From NCBI GenBank assembly GCA_011774835.1, contig JAACAK010000096.1, forward strand, positions 29,312-88,986: a stretch of DNA of 59,675 nt, read 5' to 3'. The DNA comes from Candidatus Kutchimonas denitrificans (lineage in GTDB: Bacteria > Gemmatimonadota > Gemmatimonadetes > Palauibacterales > KS3-K002). The notes under the pieces were generated by a model, which saw only the letters and a program-made list of their open reading frames with translations, had not been told where the DNA came from and ran no database searches. How positions within the stretch are numbered: the first letter of the stretch is position 1; every line of letters starts with the position of its first letter. Of the stretch, positions 10,278 to 20,652 are shown one piece after another. The position numbers and the translations under genes are program-made.

Positions 10278-11354
10278 CTACGCGACCGTCACGTCCTTGC
10301 ACAGATAGACGTCCTGGATGGCGTGGAACAGATCGACGCCGTCCTTCATCGGCTTCTGGAACGTCTTGCGGCCCGAGATCAGACCCATCCCACCGCCCCG
10401 CTTGTTGATGACCGCAGTGCGGATCGCCTCGCCGGTGTCGCCCTTGCCCGTCGATGGTCCACCGGAGTTGATCATGCCCACGCGTCCCATGTAACAGTTG
10501 GCGACCTGCCAGCGGACGAGGTCGACGGGGTTGTCGGCGACCAGCTCCTCGTAAACGAGCTTGGATGTCTTGCCGAAGTTGAGCGCGGTGTACCCACCGT
10601 TATGGGTCGGAAGCTTCTGCTTGACGATGTCGGCCTGGATCGTGACGCCCAGGTGGTTGGCCTGGCCGGTCAGGTCGGCGGCGGCGTGGTAGTCGGTGCC
10701 GTCCTTCTTGAAGGCCGAGTTGCGGAGATAGCACCAGAGGAACGTGGCCATCCCGAGCTCGTGCGCCCGGGAAAAAGCCTCCGAGACCTCCTGCAGCTGG
10801 CGGTTCGACTCTTCCGAACCCCAGTAGATGGTGGCACCCACAGCGCAGGCACCGAGCTCCCACGCCTGTTCGACCTGAGCGAACATCACCTGGTCGTACT
10901 TGTTGGGATAGGTGAGCAGCTCGTTGTGGTTGATCTTGACCATGAACGGGATCTTGTGGGCGTACTTGCGCGAGACCGAGCCCAGCACGCCCAGGGTCGA
11001 GGCGACGGCGTTGCAGCCGCCCTCGATCGCCAGCTGGACGATGTTGCCGGGATCGAAGTAGATCGGGTTGGGCGCGAAGGACGCGGCGCCGGAGTGCTCG
11101 ATACCCTGATCGACGGGGAGGATCGACAGGTAGCCGGTCTTGGCGAGTCGGCCGTTATCGAAGATGCGCTGCAGGCTCGCCATGACCTGTGGGCTGCGGT
11201 CGGAGTTCGAGTGGACCCGGTCGACAAAGTCGGGCCCCGGCAGGTGCAGCTGTTCCTTGGTGATGCCCTCGCACTTGAAGCTGAGCAGCGAATCCGCTTC
11301 GTCGCCGAGGATGTCCTGGATCGCGTCGATCGTGTTAGCCGTCTTGGTGGCCAT
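10278..11354 (-). CDS. fbaB: Class I fructose-bisphosphate aldolase (DhnA/FbaB type)
   Basis: A 358-residue class I aldolase of the archaeal/FbaB type. It shows the conserved blocks [35 protein letters not shown] and [13 protein letters not shown], and the late [12 protein letters not shown] block that probably holds a catalytic lysine; I did not assign the Schiff-base residue firmly. It cleaves or forms fructose-1,6-bisphosphate from glyceraldehyde-3-phosphate and dihydroxyacetone phosphate. It is the last gene of the minus-strand sugar-phosphate operon, after the largest gap in it (71 nt), which contains two overlapping hairpins. GAGGAGAGGTG before the ATG is a strong ribosome binding site. 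Confidence 0.9.
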   Translation of the reverse strand: MATKTANTIDAIQDILGDEADSLLSFKCEGITKEQLHLPGPDFVDRVHSNSDRSPQVMASLQRIFDNGRLAKTGYLSILPVDQGIEHSGAASFAPNPIYFDPGNIVQLAIEGGCNAVASTLGVLGSVSRKYAHKIPFMVKINHNELLTYPNKYDQVMFAQVEQAWELGACAVGATIYWGSEESNRQLQEVSEAFSRAHELGMATFLWCYLRNSAFKKDGTDYHAAADLTGQANHLGVTIQADIVKQKLPTHNGGYTALNFGKTSKLVYEELVADNPVDLVRWQVANCYMGRVGMINSGGPSTGKGDTGEAIRTAVINKRGGGMGLISGRKTFQKPMKDGVDLFHAIQDVYLCKDVTVA

Positions 11355-11372
11355 GTGACTTCACCTCTCCTC

Positions 11373-11406
11373 GCGGGTTCTAACAGGACCCGCCTGCCGC
11401 GGCGGG
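11373..11406 (-). promoter_or_regulatory. Two overlapping hairpins between pgl and fba
   Basis: On the transcribed strand CCCGCC/GGCGGG (11401-11406 with 11389-11394) can pair. The downstream hairpin GCGGGTCCT/AGAACCCGC (11385-11393 with 11373-11381, loop of 3) shares bases with it, so the two exclude each other. The second lies directly before the fba ribosome binding site. They could act in RNA processing or translation control; neither is followed by a T-run. Confidence 0.4.
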
Positions 11407-11425
11407 CCCTCGTTGGCTGAGCGCG

Positions 11426-12172
11426 TCATTCACCGGCGCCCTCTAACAGGCGGCCGGCCGCGCTGTCTATATACCAGTGCAGTTCTCCCTCGCTGGGGCG
11501 GATAAGCTGGGCGGGATAGCGTCCGGCAGGCCCTTCGAGCACCTGGCGGAGCGTTTCCGCTTTATTTCCGCCCGTCACCAGGAATATTATGAATGCAGAG
11601 TTATTGAACGCTTTGCAAGTCAGGCTGATCCGGTAGCTATCCAGCTTCTCGACCCAGGGCGCGACGACGAGGCGGCGGTTTTCGGCGAGGGCCTCGCTGC
11701 CGGGGAAGAGCGAGGCGGTGTGCCCGTCGGTGCCCAGGCCCATGAAAGCGAGGTCGAAGCGCGGCGCTGTGCCGTCGTCCAGGTCGAAGAAGCTGCGCAG
11801 CTCGTCCTCGTAAGTCTCCGCCGCGCGTTCCGGTTCGAGCTCGCCGGGGATGCGATGAACGTTGGCCGACGGGACCGGCACAGCGTCGAGGAGCGTGCTC
11901 GCGGCCGTGCCGTAGTTGCTGTCGGGGTGATCGGGGGGTACGGGCCGCTCGTCGCCCCAGAACAGATGAACGCGCTCCCACGGTACGTGGTCGACGTACG
12001 GCGGGTCGGTCAGAGTGGCGAAGAGCCGGCGGGGCGTGGAGCCGCCGGACAGGACAACGCTGAACGGCACCGCGGGATCGGTCGCCAGAACCAGACGCAG
12101 GAACTGCTCGGCGGCGGCGTGCCCCACCGCCTCGGGATGGGGGAAGACGTGAACGCGCGGCTGGTCCGGCAT
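11426..12172 (-). CDS. pgl: 6-phosphogluconolactonase
   Basis: A 248-residue enzyme of the DevB/SOL family, which hydrolyses 6-phosphogluconolactone in the oxidative pentose phosphate pathway. Diagnostic blocks are LSGGSTPRRLF (phosphate binding), HLFWGDERPVPPDHPDSNYG and MGLGTDGHTASLFPGS. The start ATG follows the fbp stop by 3 nt, so the two are tightly coupled. Substrate comes from Zwf and product goes to Gnd, both encoded upstream in the same operon. Length is typical. Confidence 0.92.
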   Translation of the reverse strand: MPDQPRVHVFPHPEAVGHAAAEQFLRLVLATDPAVPFSVVLSGGSTPRRLFATLTDPPYVDHVPWERVHLFWGDERPVPPDHPDSNYGTAASTLLDAVPVPSANVHRIPGELEPERAAETYEDELRSFFDLDDGTAPRFDLAFMGLGTDGHTASLFPGSEALAENRRLVVAPWVEKLDSYRISLTCKAFNNSAFIIFLVTGGNKAETLRQVLEGPAGRYPAQLIRPSEGELHWYIDSAAGRLLEGAGE

Positions 12173-12175
12173 CGT

Positions 12176-13177
12176 TCAGCCACCCCGGGCGGCGCGCCGC
12201 TCGAACGAGTCGAGCATCTCGCGGCTGCCAATGAAGAGGGGCGTCGTCTGATGAATCGATGCGGGGGTCAGGTCGAGGACGCGGTCGGCGCCATCGGTGG
12301 CGCGGCCGCCGGCTTGCTCGGCGATGAAGGCCATGGGTGCACACTCGTACAGCAGCCGCAACTTGCCTCGCGGATGGTTCTCGTCGGGCGGATACAGGTA
12401 GATTCCGCCCTCCAGCAGGTTGCGATGCAGGTCGGCGACGAGAGCTCCGGTATACCTGAGAGAGCATGGCCGACCGGTCGCCGGGCCGCCCGCGATCAGA
12501 TCATCGACGAAGCCGCGCAGGTCGTCGCTCCAGGCGTGGTAGTTGCCCAGGTTGGCGCTGAAATAGGGGCCACGCGGGGGACACTGGATGGCTTCGTGCG
12601 AGAGGATGAACTCGCCGACGTCGTGGTCGAGGGTGAAGCCGTTCGCGCCGTCGCCGTGGCTGAAGACCATGATCGTGCTGGGCCCGTACATGACGTAGCC
12701 CGCAGCCGCCAACTCCGCGCCGCCCGCGAACTCGGTCTCGACGTCGGTACAATCGCCCTCCGCCGATCGGCGATAGAAGCTGAAGATCGACCCGACGCTG
12801 CCGTTAACGTCGGTGTTGGACGAGCCGTCGAGCGGATCGACGCAAAGGATATATCGAGCCGCACTCGCGCAGCTCACGACGCGAAGCTGCTCCAGCTCCT
12901 CGGATACGATGGCGGCGACAAGCCCGGTATCCTCGAAAGCCGATACGACGACATCGTTGGAGTACACGTCGAGCTTCTTCTGTGCGTCGCCGGTCGGGTT
13001 TTTCTCGCCGACCAGCCCCAGCCGACCGACGAGCGCGGCGCGCCGGATCTCGCGCGCCAGAGCTTTGGCGGCGGTTCCCATCTCGACGATCAGCTCGGCG
13101 AGCTCGGCTTCGAGACGCGGGGTGCCCCTGTGCGCGTCGCCGAGGTATCGGGTCAGGGTGGGACCGTACGATGTCAC
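12176..13177 (-). CDS. fbp: Class I fructose-1,6-bisphosphatase
   Basis: A 333-residue FBPase of class I with the metal and substrate signature CVDPLDGSSNTDVNGSVGSIF and the C-terminal EQAGGRATDG motif. The GTG at 13177 is chosen: AGGCAGGA lies just upstream, the length then matches the family, and longer frames would overlap the glk stop and add an Arg/Pro-rich tail. The enzyme makes fructose-6-phosphate. Together with the aldolase and transketolase of the operon it allows carbon to be cycled back into the oxidative branch. Confidence 0.92.
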   Translation of the reverse strand: MTSYGPTLTRYLGDAHRGTPRLEAELAELIVEMGTAAKALAREIRRAALVGRLGLVGEKNPTGDAQKKLDVYSNDVVVSAFEDTGLVAAIVSEELEQLRVVSCASAARYILCVDPLDGSSNTDVNGSVGSIFSFYRRSAEGDCTDVETEFAGGAELAAAGYVMYGPSTIMVFSHGDGANGFTLDHDVGEFILSHEAIQCPPRGPYFSANLGNYHAWSDDLRGFVDDLIAGGPATGRPCSLRYTGALVADLHRNLLEGGIYLYPPDENHPRGKLRLLYECAPMAFIAEQAGGRATDGADRVLDLTPASIHQTTPLFIGSREMLDSFERRAARGG

Positions 13178-13208
13178 CGTCCTGCCTTCCGCGCTTCTTT
13201 CCCGAATT

Positions 13209-14210
13209 TCATCCCGAGGCGGCCCGCTCGGCCTGGCGCGCCGCGTAGCGGGCGGCACCGAGCAGGGCGGTTTGGGGCCGCACGATCACGCGGATCGGGA
13301 TCTCCTGCAGCAGCGGGCGCATTCGCCCCTTCGAGAGAAACGCCTCGAGGAACATGGGTTGCGAGAGCCGATCCACGATCTTTGGCGCGATGCCGCCGCC
13401 GATGTACACGCCGCCGGTGGCCATGAGCTTGAGGGCCAGGTTGCCGGCTTCGGCGCCGTAGAAACGAACGAACAGCTCCACCGCCTCCTGGCACAGCGTG
13501 CACGCGTTCTCCGCCGCGGCTTCGGTTATCAGCGCCGGCCTCGCCTTGCGCAGCTGCTCGACCTCCTCGGGTGTCGATTCCGGGCGGCGGTACTCGATCA
13601 GGAAGTCGTGGAGATTGACGAGCCCGGGGCCCGAGACGACCCGTTCCCAGCTCACGTGCCCACCGAAGCGGGAGGAAAGGAACTCGAGCAGCTCGATCTG
13701 CAGCTCGCCCGTAGGCGCGAAGCTGGCGTGCCCGCCTTCGCAAGCGAAGGGCCGAAGCTCGTGGCCATCCCAGTAGAGGCCGGCCTGGCCCAGGCCGGTG
13801 CCGGCGGCGATCAGCGCCGCGTTGCCGCCGGCCGACGGCTCCCCCTCGTGGAGCACGACGAGGTCATCTTCATCCAGGCAGGCGATCCCATACGCCTGCG
13901 CTTCCAGATCGTTGAGCAGGAAAGCGCGGGCCACATCCGCCGCTGCGGCCAACGAGTCGGTCTCGACGACCCACGGCAGGTTGGTGATCTCGGCCCGTCC
14001 CTCGCTGACCGGACCAGGCACACCGAAGCAGGCGGCGGTGACATCCAGGTTTCGCCCCTGGACGAAGGTCCGCACGATATCGGCCAGCGAGTCGTACTCG
14101 GAGCTGGGATAGGTTTCGGAATCGACCCGGTCGAAAGCCCCATCACCCACGTCGTAGACGGCGAGGCGCGCATTGGTGCCGCCGATATCGCCGGAGAGGA
14201 CGCGAATCAC
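13209..14210 (-). CDS. glk: Glucokinase
   Basis: A 333-residue ATP-dependent glucokinase of the E. coli Glk type. [11 protein letters not shown] near the N-terminus is the phosphate-1 ATP motif; [22 protein letters not shown] and [12 protein letters not shown] are the other family blocks. The GTG start overlaps the zwf stop (GTGA), with GGAGG inside the zwf 3' end. It phosphorylates glucose to glucose-6-phosphate, the substrate of the Zwf encoded just upstream and of Pgi. The adjacent convergent GH15 enzyme is a plausible source of glucose. Confidence 0.92.
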   Translation of the reverse strand: MIRVLSGDIGGTNARLAVYDVGDGAFDRVDSETYPSSEYDSLADIVRTFVQGRNLDVTAACFGVPGPVSEGRAEITNLPWVVETDSLAAAADVARAFLLNDLEAQAYGIACLDEDDLVVLHEGEPSAGGNAALIAAGTGLGQAGLYWDGHELRPFACEGGHASFAPTGELQIELLEFLSSRFGGHVSWERVVSGPGLVNLHDFLIEYRRPESTPEEVEQLRKARPALITEAAAENACTLCQEAVELFVRFYGAEAGNLALKLMATGGVYIGGGIAPKIVDRLSQPMFLEAFLSKGRMRPLLQEIPIRVIVRPQTALLGAARYAARQAERAASG

Positions 14211-15727
14211 AGCCGCCTCCAGCGTCGGCCGTCCCGGCGCAACAGTTCGGCCGCCTCCTCGGGCCCCCAGGAGCCGGCGGCGTAATTCGGAAAGTCGCGG
14301 GGCGGCAGCGCGCTCCAGACGTCGAGCACGGGGGTGACGGCCGCCCAGGCGGCCTCGGCGTTATCGCCGCGCTGAAAGAGCCCGGCATCCCCGTTCATGC
14401 AGTCGTAGAGCAGAGTCTCGTAACCAGTCGCGGGGTGGCCATCGAAATAGTCGGCGTTGCAGAAATCCATACCGACATCGCCGATCTGGACCGACGGACC
14501 GGGCACTTTGGCGCCGAACGACAGATTGATCCCCTCGTCCGGCTGGATACGCAGGACCAGCTCGTTCGTCGGCAGCTGGTCGACGGGCGTTTCGCGGAAC
14601 AGGATGAACGGTGCACGCTTGAACTGGATGGCCACCTCGCTGTAACGGCGGGGCAGACGTTTGCCGGTGCGGAGATAGAACGGTACGTCGGCCCAGCGCC
14701 AATTGTCGATCAGGAGCTTGAGCGCGACGAACGTCTCGGTGCCGCTGTCCTTCGGCACATTCGGCTCCGCGCGGTAGGCCGGCACCTTCTCTCCGTCCGG
14801 CATGGTGCCCTCGTCGTACTGACCGCGAACGGCGTAGGTCAGGACATCGTCCGGGTCGATGGGCTTGATAGCGCCGAAGATCTTCGCCTTCTCGTTGCGC
14901 ACGTCATCGGCTTCGAACGAGATGGGAGGCTCCATGGCGCTCAACGTGAGCAGCTGGAACAGGTGGTTGGGGACCATGTCGCGCAGGGTGCCGGCGTCGT
15001 CGTAGTAGCCGCCGCGCGTCCCGACGCCGACGCTCTCGGCCACGGTGATCTGCACGTGATCGATGTAGCGGCGGTTCCAGATCGGCTCGAAGATCGCGTT
15101 GGCGAAGCGGAAGACCAGGATGTTCTGGACCGTCTCTTTGCCGAGATAGTGATCGATGCGATAGATCTGCGACTCGTCGAGAACCTCGAGCAGCTCGCGG
15201 TTCAACTGGCGAGCCGAATCGAGGTCGTGTCCGAAGGGCTTCTCGACCACCAGGCGCCGCCAGTTGTCCTGCGATTGACGTGCGAGGTCGACCTCGTCCA
15301 ACTGGCGGGGAATCTCCCCGAAGAAGCGGGGCGGCGTAGACAGGTAGTACAGGTAGTTGCCGCCGGTGCCGTGTTTCTCGTCGACCTCCGCCAGCTTCTT
15401 CTTCAGCCTCCCGAACGCGTCCGGGTTGTTGAAGTTGCCGGCGACGTAATGGAACCGATCCCTCAGCCAATCCCACTCCTTCTCGTCAACGTCGCCCTTC
15501 AGGTGAGTGCGGGCGTCCTGCCACAGCTCGTTCCTGTACTCTTCATCGTCGAAGCTGCGAGCGAAGCCGACGATGGCGAAGTCTTCCGGCAGCAGGCGTT
15601 CGACGGCGAGGTTGTACAGGGCGGGCAGCAGCTTGCGGCGCGTCAGGTCGCCGCCGGCGCCGAAGATCACCATGGCGCAGGGGCCGGGCCTGGATGCTTT
15701 CCTGTCGCTTCGATTCGTCATCATCAT
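14207..15727 (-). CDS. zwf: Glucose-6-phosphate 1-dehydrogenase
   Basis: A 506-residue enzyme catalysing the first oxidative step of the pentose phosphate pathway. [19 protein letters not shown] is the NADP-binding block and [21 protein letters not shown] the active-site block with the conserved His-Tyr-Lys. Length is typical. Three ATG codons stand in tandem at the start, and I see no good ribosome binding site before them, so the exact start is uncertain by one or two codons. It lies 22 nt after gnd and overlaps glk by 4 nt. Confidence 0.93.
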   Translation of the reverse strand: MMMTNRSDRKASRPGPCAMVIFGAGGDLTRRKLLPALYNLAVERLLPEDFAIVGFARSFDDEEYRNELWQDARTHLKGDVDEKEWDWLRDRFHYVAGNFNNPDAFGRLKKKLAEVDEKHGTGGNYLYYLSTPPRFFGEIPRQLDEVDLARQSQDNWRRLVVEKPFGHDLDSARQLNRELLEVLDESQIYRIDHYLGKETVQNILVFRFANAIFEPIWNRRYIDHVQITVAESVGVGTRGGYYDDAGTLRDMVPNHLFQLLTLSAMEPPISFEADDVRNEKAKIFGAIKPIDPDDVLTYAVRGQYDEGTMPDGEKVPAYRAEPNVPKDSGTETFVALKLLIDNWRWADVPFYLRTGKRLPRRYSEVAIQFKRAPFILFRETPVDQLPTNELVLRIQPDEGINLSFGAKVPGPSVQIGDVGMDFCNADYFDGHPATGYETLLYDCMNGDAGLFQRGDNAEAAWAAVTPVLDVWSALPPRDFPNYAAGSWGPEEAAELLRRDGRRWRRL

Positions 15728-15749
15728 CGAGGGCTCGAGGACTGCGAGG

Positions 15750-16700
15750 TCACTCAGGTTCGGTGTGGCCGCCGAAGCCGCGGCGCATCGCGGACAGCAC
15801 CTTCTCGGCGAACGTGTGCTCCTGGCGCGACCGGAAGCGCGTATAGAGCGCGGCCGACAGGACGTCGGCTGGAACGGCCTCCTCGATGGCCGTCTGCACG
15901 GTCCATCGTCCTTCCCCGGAGTCCTGCACGAACCCGCCGAAGCCGGAAAGCCCGGAGTCTTTCAGCAAGGCGGCAGCGGTCAGGTCGAGGAGCCACGACG
16001 TGATCACGCTGCCGCGCCGCCAGACTTCGGAAACATCGGCCAGGTCGAGATCGTAGCGCCCTACGCTGTGCAGCAGGTCGAAGCCTTCGGCGTAGGCCTG
16101 CATCATGCCGTACTCGATGCCGTTGTGCACCATCTTGACGAAATGACCGGCGCCGGTCGGTCCGCAGTGAACGTAGCCCTCTTCGGCCGTACCGTCCTTC
16201 TCCTCGCGACCCGGGGTCCGCTCGATGTCGCCGCGCCCCGGCGCCAGCGTCTTGAAGATCGGATCGAGCCTCTCCACCGCTTCCTCCGGACCCCCGATCA
16301 TCATGCAGTAGCCGCGCTCCAGACCCCAGACGCCGCCGCTGGTGCCGACGTCGACGTAGTGGATGCCCGTTCCATCCAGCCGTTCGGCCCGGCGCAAATC
16401 ATCTTTGAAATAGGAGTTGCCGCCGTCGATTATGATGTCGCCGTCGGCGAGTTGCTCCGCCAGATCCATCACCGTCTTCTCCGTCGCGTCGCCGGCCGGA
16501 ACCATCACCCACACCGCCCTGGGCGGCTCCAACATCTCCGCCAGCTCCTCAAGCGACGAAGCGCCGCGCGCCCCTTCGTCCGTCATCTCCTTCACTGCGT
16601 CGGCGTCCAGGTCGAAGACCACGCACTCGTGATCGGCTCGCATGAGGCGGCGCGTCATGTTGCTGCCCATCTTGCCGAGGCCTACCATGCCGATCTGCAT
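15750..16700 (-). CDS. gnd: 6-phosphogluconate dehydrogenase, decarboxylating, short form
   Basis: A 316-residue enzyme of the short (YqeC/GndA-like) 6-phosphogluconate dehydrogenase group. [11 protein letters not shown] is the N-terminal dinucleotide motif. [30 protein letters not shown] and [27 protein letters not shown], with the catalytic Lys and the HNGIEY motif, follow. Family knowledge: the short forms are often NAD-preferring, but I cannot prove cofactor choice. GGAGGA before ATG 16700 is a strong ribosome binding site. The product, ribulose-5-phosphate, enters the non-oxidative branch with the transketolase of the operon. Confidence 0.92.
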   Translation of the reverse strand: MQIGMVGLGKMGSNMTRRLMRADHECVVFDLDADAVKEMTDEGARGASSLEELAEMLEPPRAVWVMVPAGDATEKTVMDLAEQLADGDIIIDGGNSYFKDDLRRAERLDGTGIHYVDVGTSGGVWGLERGYCMMIGGPEEAVERLDPIFKTLAPGRGDIERTPGREEKDGTAEEGYVHCGPTGAGHFVKMVHNGIEYGMMQAYAEGFDLLHSVGRYDLDLADVSEVWRRGSVITSWLLDLTAAALLKDSGLSGFGGFVQDSGEGRWTVQTAIEEAVPADVLSAALYTRFRSRQEHTFAEKVLSAMRRGFGGHTEPE

Positions 16701-16722
16701 CTGTCCTCCAATGAGTTTCTAT

Positions 16723-18453
16723 TCAAGCGAGCGCCCGGCCCACCTGGCGCTCGAGTTCTTTCAGCCCGCCCTCGACGTCGGCGCCCAGATGAACGCGTAA
16801 AGCGCGGCGTCCCCGTTCGGCCAGCACCTCGAAATCGCCTCTGGCCTGGGCCGCCTTGACCACGCCGAAGGTGTAGTCGTGCCCGGGCACATCCAGGTCC
16901 TCCGCGTCGTCGCAGGTGATCTGCAGGAACACACCGGTATTCGGGCCGCCCTTGTACGCCTGTCCGGTAGAATGGAGGAAGCGGGGCCCGAAGCCGAGGC
17001 AGGTGGCGACGCGGCGTGCATCGCGTACCTGTCGCCGGATCGAGCTCAGGCGCGCCTCGTGGGCTTCGTTCATCTCGATGTAGGCGAGCAGGGCCAGGTA
17101 ATCCCCGGGCTCGAGGCGGCCGAGGTGAGCTCGCAGGTAAGCTTCGACGTTGCGGTCGTCCGCCGCGCTCGCCAGCGCTTCCGCGTTCTGGGAATCGGAC
17201 AGCAACCAGAGCCTCTTTTCTTCCAGGATCGGCTCCTCGGACGGCAACGATCCCGTGTCCTCGTAGCTGTCGGTCAGGGCGCGAGTCGCCTTCTTGCTGG
17301 CCTCGACATCCGGCTGATTGAACGGGTTGATGCCGAGCAGCGAGCCGGCCACGGCGGTGGCGAACTCCCAGCGGAAAAACTCCTGGCCGAGGTCATAACG
17401 ATCGTCAACGTCGATGCGGATCACCGGCTGGCCAGCCGACTCGAGCCGTTCGAGCGCGGCGTCCTGCTCCGGGTCGGGCCCATCGGCGAATCGAACATAG
17501 ACGAACAGGCGATCGTCCTCATAAACGCCGGGCTCGCCGAGCGGCTCGCGATCGACGGGGATGAGCGCGACGCCCTGCTTGCCGGTCGACTCGGCGAGCA
17601 GCTGTTCGAGCCAGGCGCCGAGATCGTAAACCGCGGGCGAGGCGATCAGGGTGATCTTGTCTCGTCCCAGGGCGCCAGCGGTTCCCAGAGCGAGGCCGAG
17701 GCGAACGCCGGGATTCTCCGCATCGGGCACGGTCGCGTCGCAGGCGTTGACCATGATGCGAGCCCGCTCCAGCAGCCGACGGACATCGAGGCCCATGGCC
17801 GCGGCCGGTGCCATGCCGAAATCGGAGAGCGCCGAATAGCGACCGCCGATACCGGGGACACCATGGAACACGTGCCGAAACCCATCGCGGCGCGCGATCT
17901 CCTCGAGCGGCGAGCCCGGGTCGGTTACCGCGATGAAGTGTTCGGCCGCCGCCTCGGCTCCGACGCGGTCGCTCACGCGCTCGAAGAAATAGCGCATGAA
18001 GATGTTAGGCTCGAGGGTGGTCCCCGATTTGCTCGACACGAAGAAAGCCGACCGCTCGAGGTCGATCTCGTTCTCGAAGCTTTTCACTTGAGCGGGGTCG
18101 GTGGAATCGAGGACGAATAGTTCGGGATGTCCGGCGATCGCGCCGAAGGTCATCTTGAGCACTTCGGGGCAGAGGCTAGAGCCACCCATGCCCAGGAGCA
18201 GAACGTGATCGAACTCGCCACCGCTCAGGTCCGCGGTCAACGAAGCCAGCTCGTCCGCCCGATCGAGCTGCCCGTCGACGACCTCGAGCCACCCGAGCCA
18301 TTCCGCCTCGTCGTCGCCGGTCCACAACGATGCGTCACCCGACCAAAGGCGCTGCGTGTTCTCGCTCGAACGCCATTCCTCCAGCGCCGCTTCGACTGGC
18401 GACGCCAGGTCGGCCAGCCCCTCGAAATTCCCGAGGTTAACCGATCGGCTCAT
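16723..18453 (-). CDS. pgi: Glucose-6-phosphate isomerase
   Basis: A 576-residue phosphoglucose isomerase that interconverts glucose-6- and fructose-6-phosphate. VLLLGMGGSSLCPEVLK and FFVSSKSGTTLEPN are the sugar-phosphate-binding blocks, and the C-terminal GPNTGVFLQIT follows. To my recollection the sequence is closest to the isomerase half of bifunctional transaldolase/isomerase proteins. No transaldolase domain is present here, and none lies elsewhere in the window. It sits between tkt (15-nt gap) and gnd (22-nt gap). Confidence 0.9.
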   Translation of the reverse strand: MSRSVNLGNFEGLADLASPVEAALEEWRSSENTQRLWSGDASLWTGDDEAEWLGWLEVVDGQLDRADELASLTADLSGGEFDHVLLLGMGGSSLCPEVLKMTFGAIAGHPELFVLDSTDPAQVKSFENEIDLERSAFFVSSKSGTTLEPNIFMRYFFERVSDRVGAEAAAEHFIAVTDPGSPLEEIARRDGFRHVFHGVPGIGGRYSALSDFGMAPAAAMGLDVRRLLERARIMVNACDATVPDAENPGVRLGLALGTAGALGRDKITLIASPAVYDLGAWLEQLLAESTGKQGVALIPVDREPLGEPGVYEDDRLFVYVRFADGPDPEQDAALERLESAGQPVIRIDVDDRYDLGQEFFRWEFATAVAGSLLGINPFNQPDVEASKKATRALTDSYEDTGSLPSEEPILEEKRLWLLSDSQNAEALASAADDRNVEAYLRAHLGRLEPGDYLALLAYIEMNEAHEARLSSIRRQVRDARRVATCLGFGPRFLHSTGQAYKGGPNTGVFLQITCDDAEDLDVPGHDYTFGVVKAAQARGDFEVLAERGRRALRVHLGADVEGGLKELERQVGRALA

Positions 18454-18468
18454 CTGTTACCTTCCCCG

Positions 18469-20532
18469 TCATCGATTCAGGCTCAACTGCTTCCTGGCGT
18501 GGGCGACGATGTTCTCGGGCGTGAAGCCGAAGTGGCGCATGGTGTCCTTGGCCGGCGCGGACGCGCCGAACGTGTCCTGCACCACCGCAGCGCCCGCCGC
18601 TCCCACGTAGCGGTGCCAACCCAGACCCACCGCGGCCTCCACGATCACCCGGGCCTGGCACTCTGGGGGCAGCACCGAGTCCTGATACGTCTTATCCTGC
18701 TCCTCGAACAGCTCCCGTGACGGCATGCTCACGACGCGGACCTTGACGCCTTCTTCCGCCAACTCTTCGTAAGCCCGCAGCGCGGGGTCGACCTCGCTGC
18801 CGCTGGCGATGATGACGACCTCGGGCTCCTCGGGTCCGGCAAGCACGTAAGCGCCTCGACGCAAGCCGTCGGCGGCCGCGTAGCGCGAGCGATCGAGGGT
18901 CGGCAGCTTCTGGCGGCTGAGTGCGAGAGCGGCGGGCCGGTTCTGGAGCTGCATGACGACGCGCCACGCCTCCGCCGTCTCGTTGGCATCGCAGGGCCGG
19001 ATCACGACCAGGTTCGGTATGGCGCGCAGAGCCGCCAGCTGTTCCACCGGCTGATGGGTGGGCCCGTCTTCGCCGAGGCCGATGGAGTCATGAGTGAAGA
19101 CGTAGATCACCGGCAGCTCCATGAGCGCCGCCAGCCGGATGGGCGGCCGCATGTAGTCGCTGAAGATGAGGAAGGTGGCTCCATACGGTCGCAGGCCGCA
19201 GTGGGCGAGACCGCTGAGGATCGCGCCCATCGAGTGCTCGCGGACGCCGAAACGCAGATTGCGCGCGCCGTGATCCTCGGGCCCGAAGTCGCCACCGGCC
19301 CCGTCGAACTCCAGATACGTCTTGGTGGAAGGCGTCAGGTCGGCGGCGCCGCCGATCAGCCACGGCACCTTTTGGGCAATGGCGGTCAGCACCTTGCCGC
19401 CGGCGGCGCGGGTGGCGACGCCCTTCTCGTCCGGGTCGAAGGTGGGGATCCCCTCGTCCCATCCGCTGGGCAGCTCGCGCCGCTGCATCATCTCGATCTC
19501 ACCGGCGAGCTCCGGGTACTTCTCTTTGTAGGCCGCGAACGTCTCCATCCACTTGTCGCGCAGCACGCCACCGCGAGCCGCGATGCCGCTGGCGAAGGCC
19601 TCGCGCACGTCATCGGGCACCCAGAACTTCTTGTCCTCGGGCCAACCGTAGAACTTCTTGGCACCACGGATATCCTCCTCGCCGAGAGGCGAGCCGTGGG
19701 CTTCGGCGGTGTCCTGCTTCGTAGGGGCGCCATAAGCGATATGGCTGTCCACGATGATCATGGTGGGCCCGTCCGAGTGATCCCGAAACGCGGCGAAGGC
19801 GCTGTGGAGGGCGGCGACGTCATTGGCGTCCTCGACGTGGATGACCTGCCAGCCGTAGGCGCGGAAGCGATCGCCGACGCTCTCGGAGAAGGCGAGGTCC
19901 GTCGAGCCATCGATGCTGATGTGATTGTTGTCGTAGACCCAGCAGAGGTTCGGCAGCTTCAGGTGCCCGGCGAGCGAGGCGGCTTCCGACGAGATCCCCT
20001 CCATCATGTCGCCATCGCTGGCCAGCGCGTAGACATCGTAATCGTAGATGTCGAACCCCTTCCGGTTGAAGCGCTCGGCCAGCCAGCGCCCGGCGATGGC
20101 CATCCCGACGCTGACCGACACCCCCTGGCCCAGCGGCCCGGTCGTCGTTTCGACGCCGGTGGTGAGGCCGAATTCCGGATGACCAGGCGTCCGGCTTTCC
20201 AGCTGGCGGAAGTTCTTGATCTCATCCAGGGTCACGGCCAGCTGGTCGGTAACGCCCCCGTCCCCGTCCACTTGCTTGACGCCCGCCAGATGCAGAAGCG
20301 AATAGAGGAGCATGGAGGCATGGCCGGCCGAGAGGACGAAGCGATCGCGACCCGGCCAGAGCGGATCGTTCGGATCGAAACGCAGAAACCGTTGCCAGAG
20401 ACAGTAAGCCACGGGTGCCAGCGCCATCGGCGTCCCCGGGTGACCGGAATCCGCCTTTTCGACTGCGTCCATGGAAAGGGTTCGAATCGTGTTGATCGCC
20501 AACTGGTCCAGATCGCTCGCGCCACCGCTCAT
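18469..20532 (-). CDS. tkt: Transketolase
   Basis: A 687-residue transketolase and the first gene of the operon. SGHPGTPMALAP near the N-terminus, the thiamine diphosphate motif GDGDMMEGISSEAASLAGH...NNHISIDG, and the C-terminal HDSIGLGEDGPTHQPVEQLAALRAIPN block are all intact. It transfers two-carbon units in the non-oxidative pentose phosphate pathway. A well-formed promoter lies about 120 nt upstream, with a perfect palindrome between it and the gene, so operon control probably acts here. Confidence 0.94.
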   Translation of the reverse strand: MSGGASDLDQLAINTIRTLSMDAVEKADSGHPGTPMALAPVAYCLWQRFLRFDPNDPLWPGRDRFVLSAGHASMLLYSLLHLAGVKQVDGDGGVTDQLAVTLDEIKNFRQLESRTPGHPEFGLTTGVETTTGPLGQGVSVSVGMAIAGRWLAERFNRKGFDIYDYDVYALASDGDMMEGISSEAASLAGHLKLPNLCWVYDNNHISIDGSTDLAFSESVGDRFRAYGWQVIHVEDANDVAALHSAFAAFRDHSDGPTMIIVDSHIAYGAPTKQDTAEAHGSPLGEEDIRGAKKFYGWPEDKKFWVPDDVREAFASGIAARGGVLRDKWMETFAAYKEKYPELAGEIEMMQRRELPSGWDEGIPTFDPDEKGVATRAAGGKVLTAIAQKVPWLIGGAADLTPSTKTYLEFDGAGGDFGPEDHGARNLRFGVREHSMGAILSGLAHCGLRPYGATFLIFSDYMRPPIRLAALMELPVIYVFTHDSIGLGEDGPTHQPVEQLAALRAIPNLVVIRPCDANETAEAWRVVMQLQNRPAALALSRQKLPTLDRSRYAAADGLRRGAYVLAGPEEPEVVIIASGSEVDPALRAYEELAEEGVKVRVVSMPSRELFEEQDKTYQDSVLPPECQARVIVEAAVGLGWHRYVGAAGAAVVQDTFGASAPAKDTMRHFGFTPENIVAHARKQLSLNR

Positions 20533-20616
20533 CGTTGTCTCAGCCTCACGCCTTGATTTCGGGCCAACGTAGGGAACGCGGATCCCGAGTGGCCCGAAGC
20601 CATCCAGAACCCATGA

Positions 20617-20632
20617 GACTTCCGCGGAAGTC
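20617..20632. promoter_or_regulatory. Perfect 16-bp palindrome (operator candidate)
   Basis: GACTTCCGCGGAAGTC is an exact palindrome about 85 nt upstream of the tkt start. It lies about 14-29 nt downstream of the start site predicted from the -10/-35 boxes. That position fits a repressor that blocks elongation or clearance. The factor is unknown and no regulator gene of the operon is adjacent. Confidence 0.6.
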
Positions 20633-20652
20633 CATATGATTAGAGGTCAGGC

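Noticed and set aside
11477-13426. Long open frame of 649 codons antisense to pgl and fbp
   Set aside because: It mirrors two well-recognised genes, has no family similarity, and arises from high GC at third positions.
19054-20556. 500-codon frame antisense to tkt
   Set aside because: Shadow of transketolase; no plausible domain or ribosome binding site.
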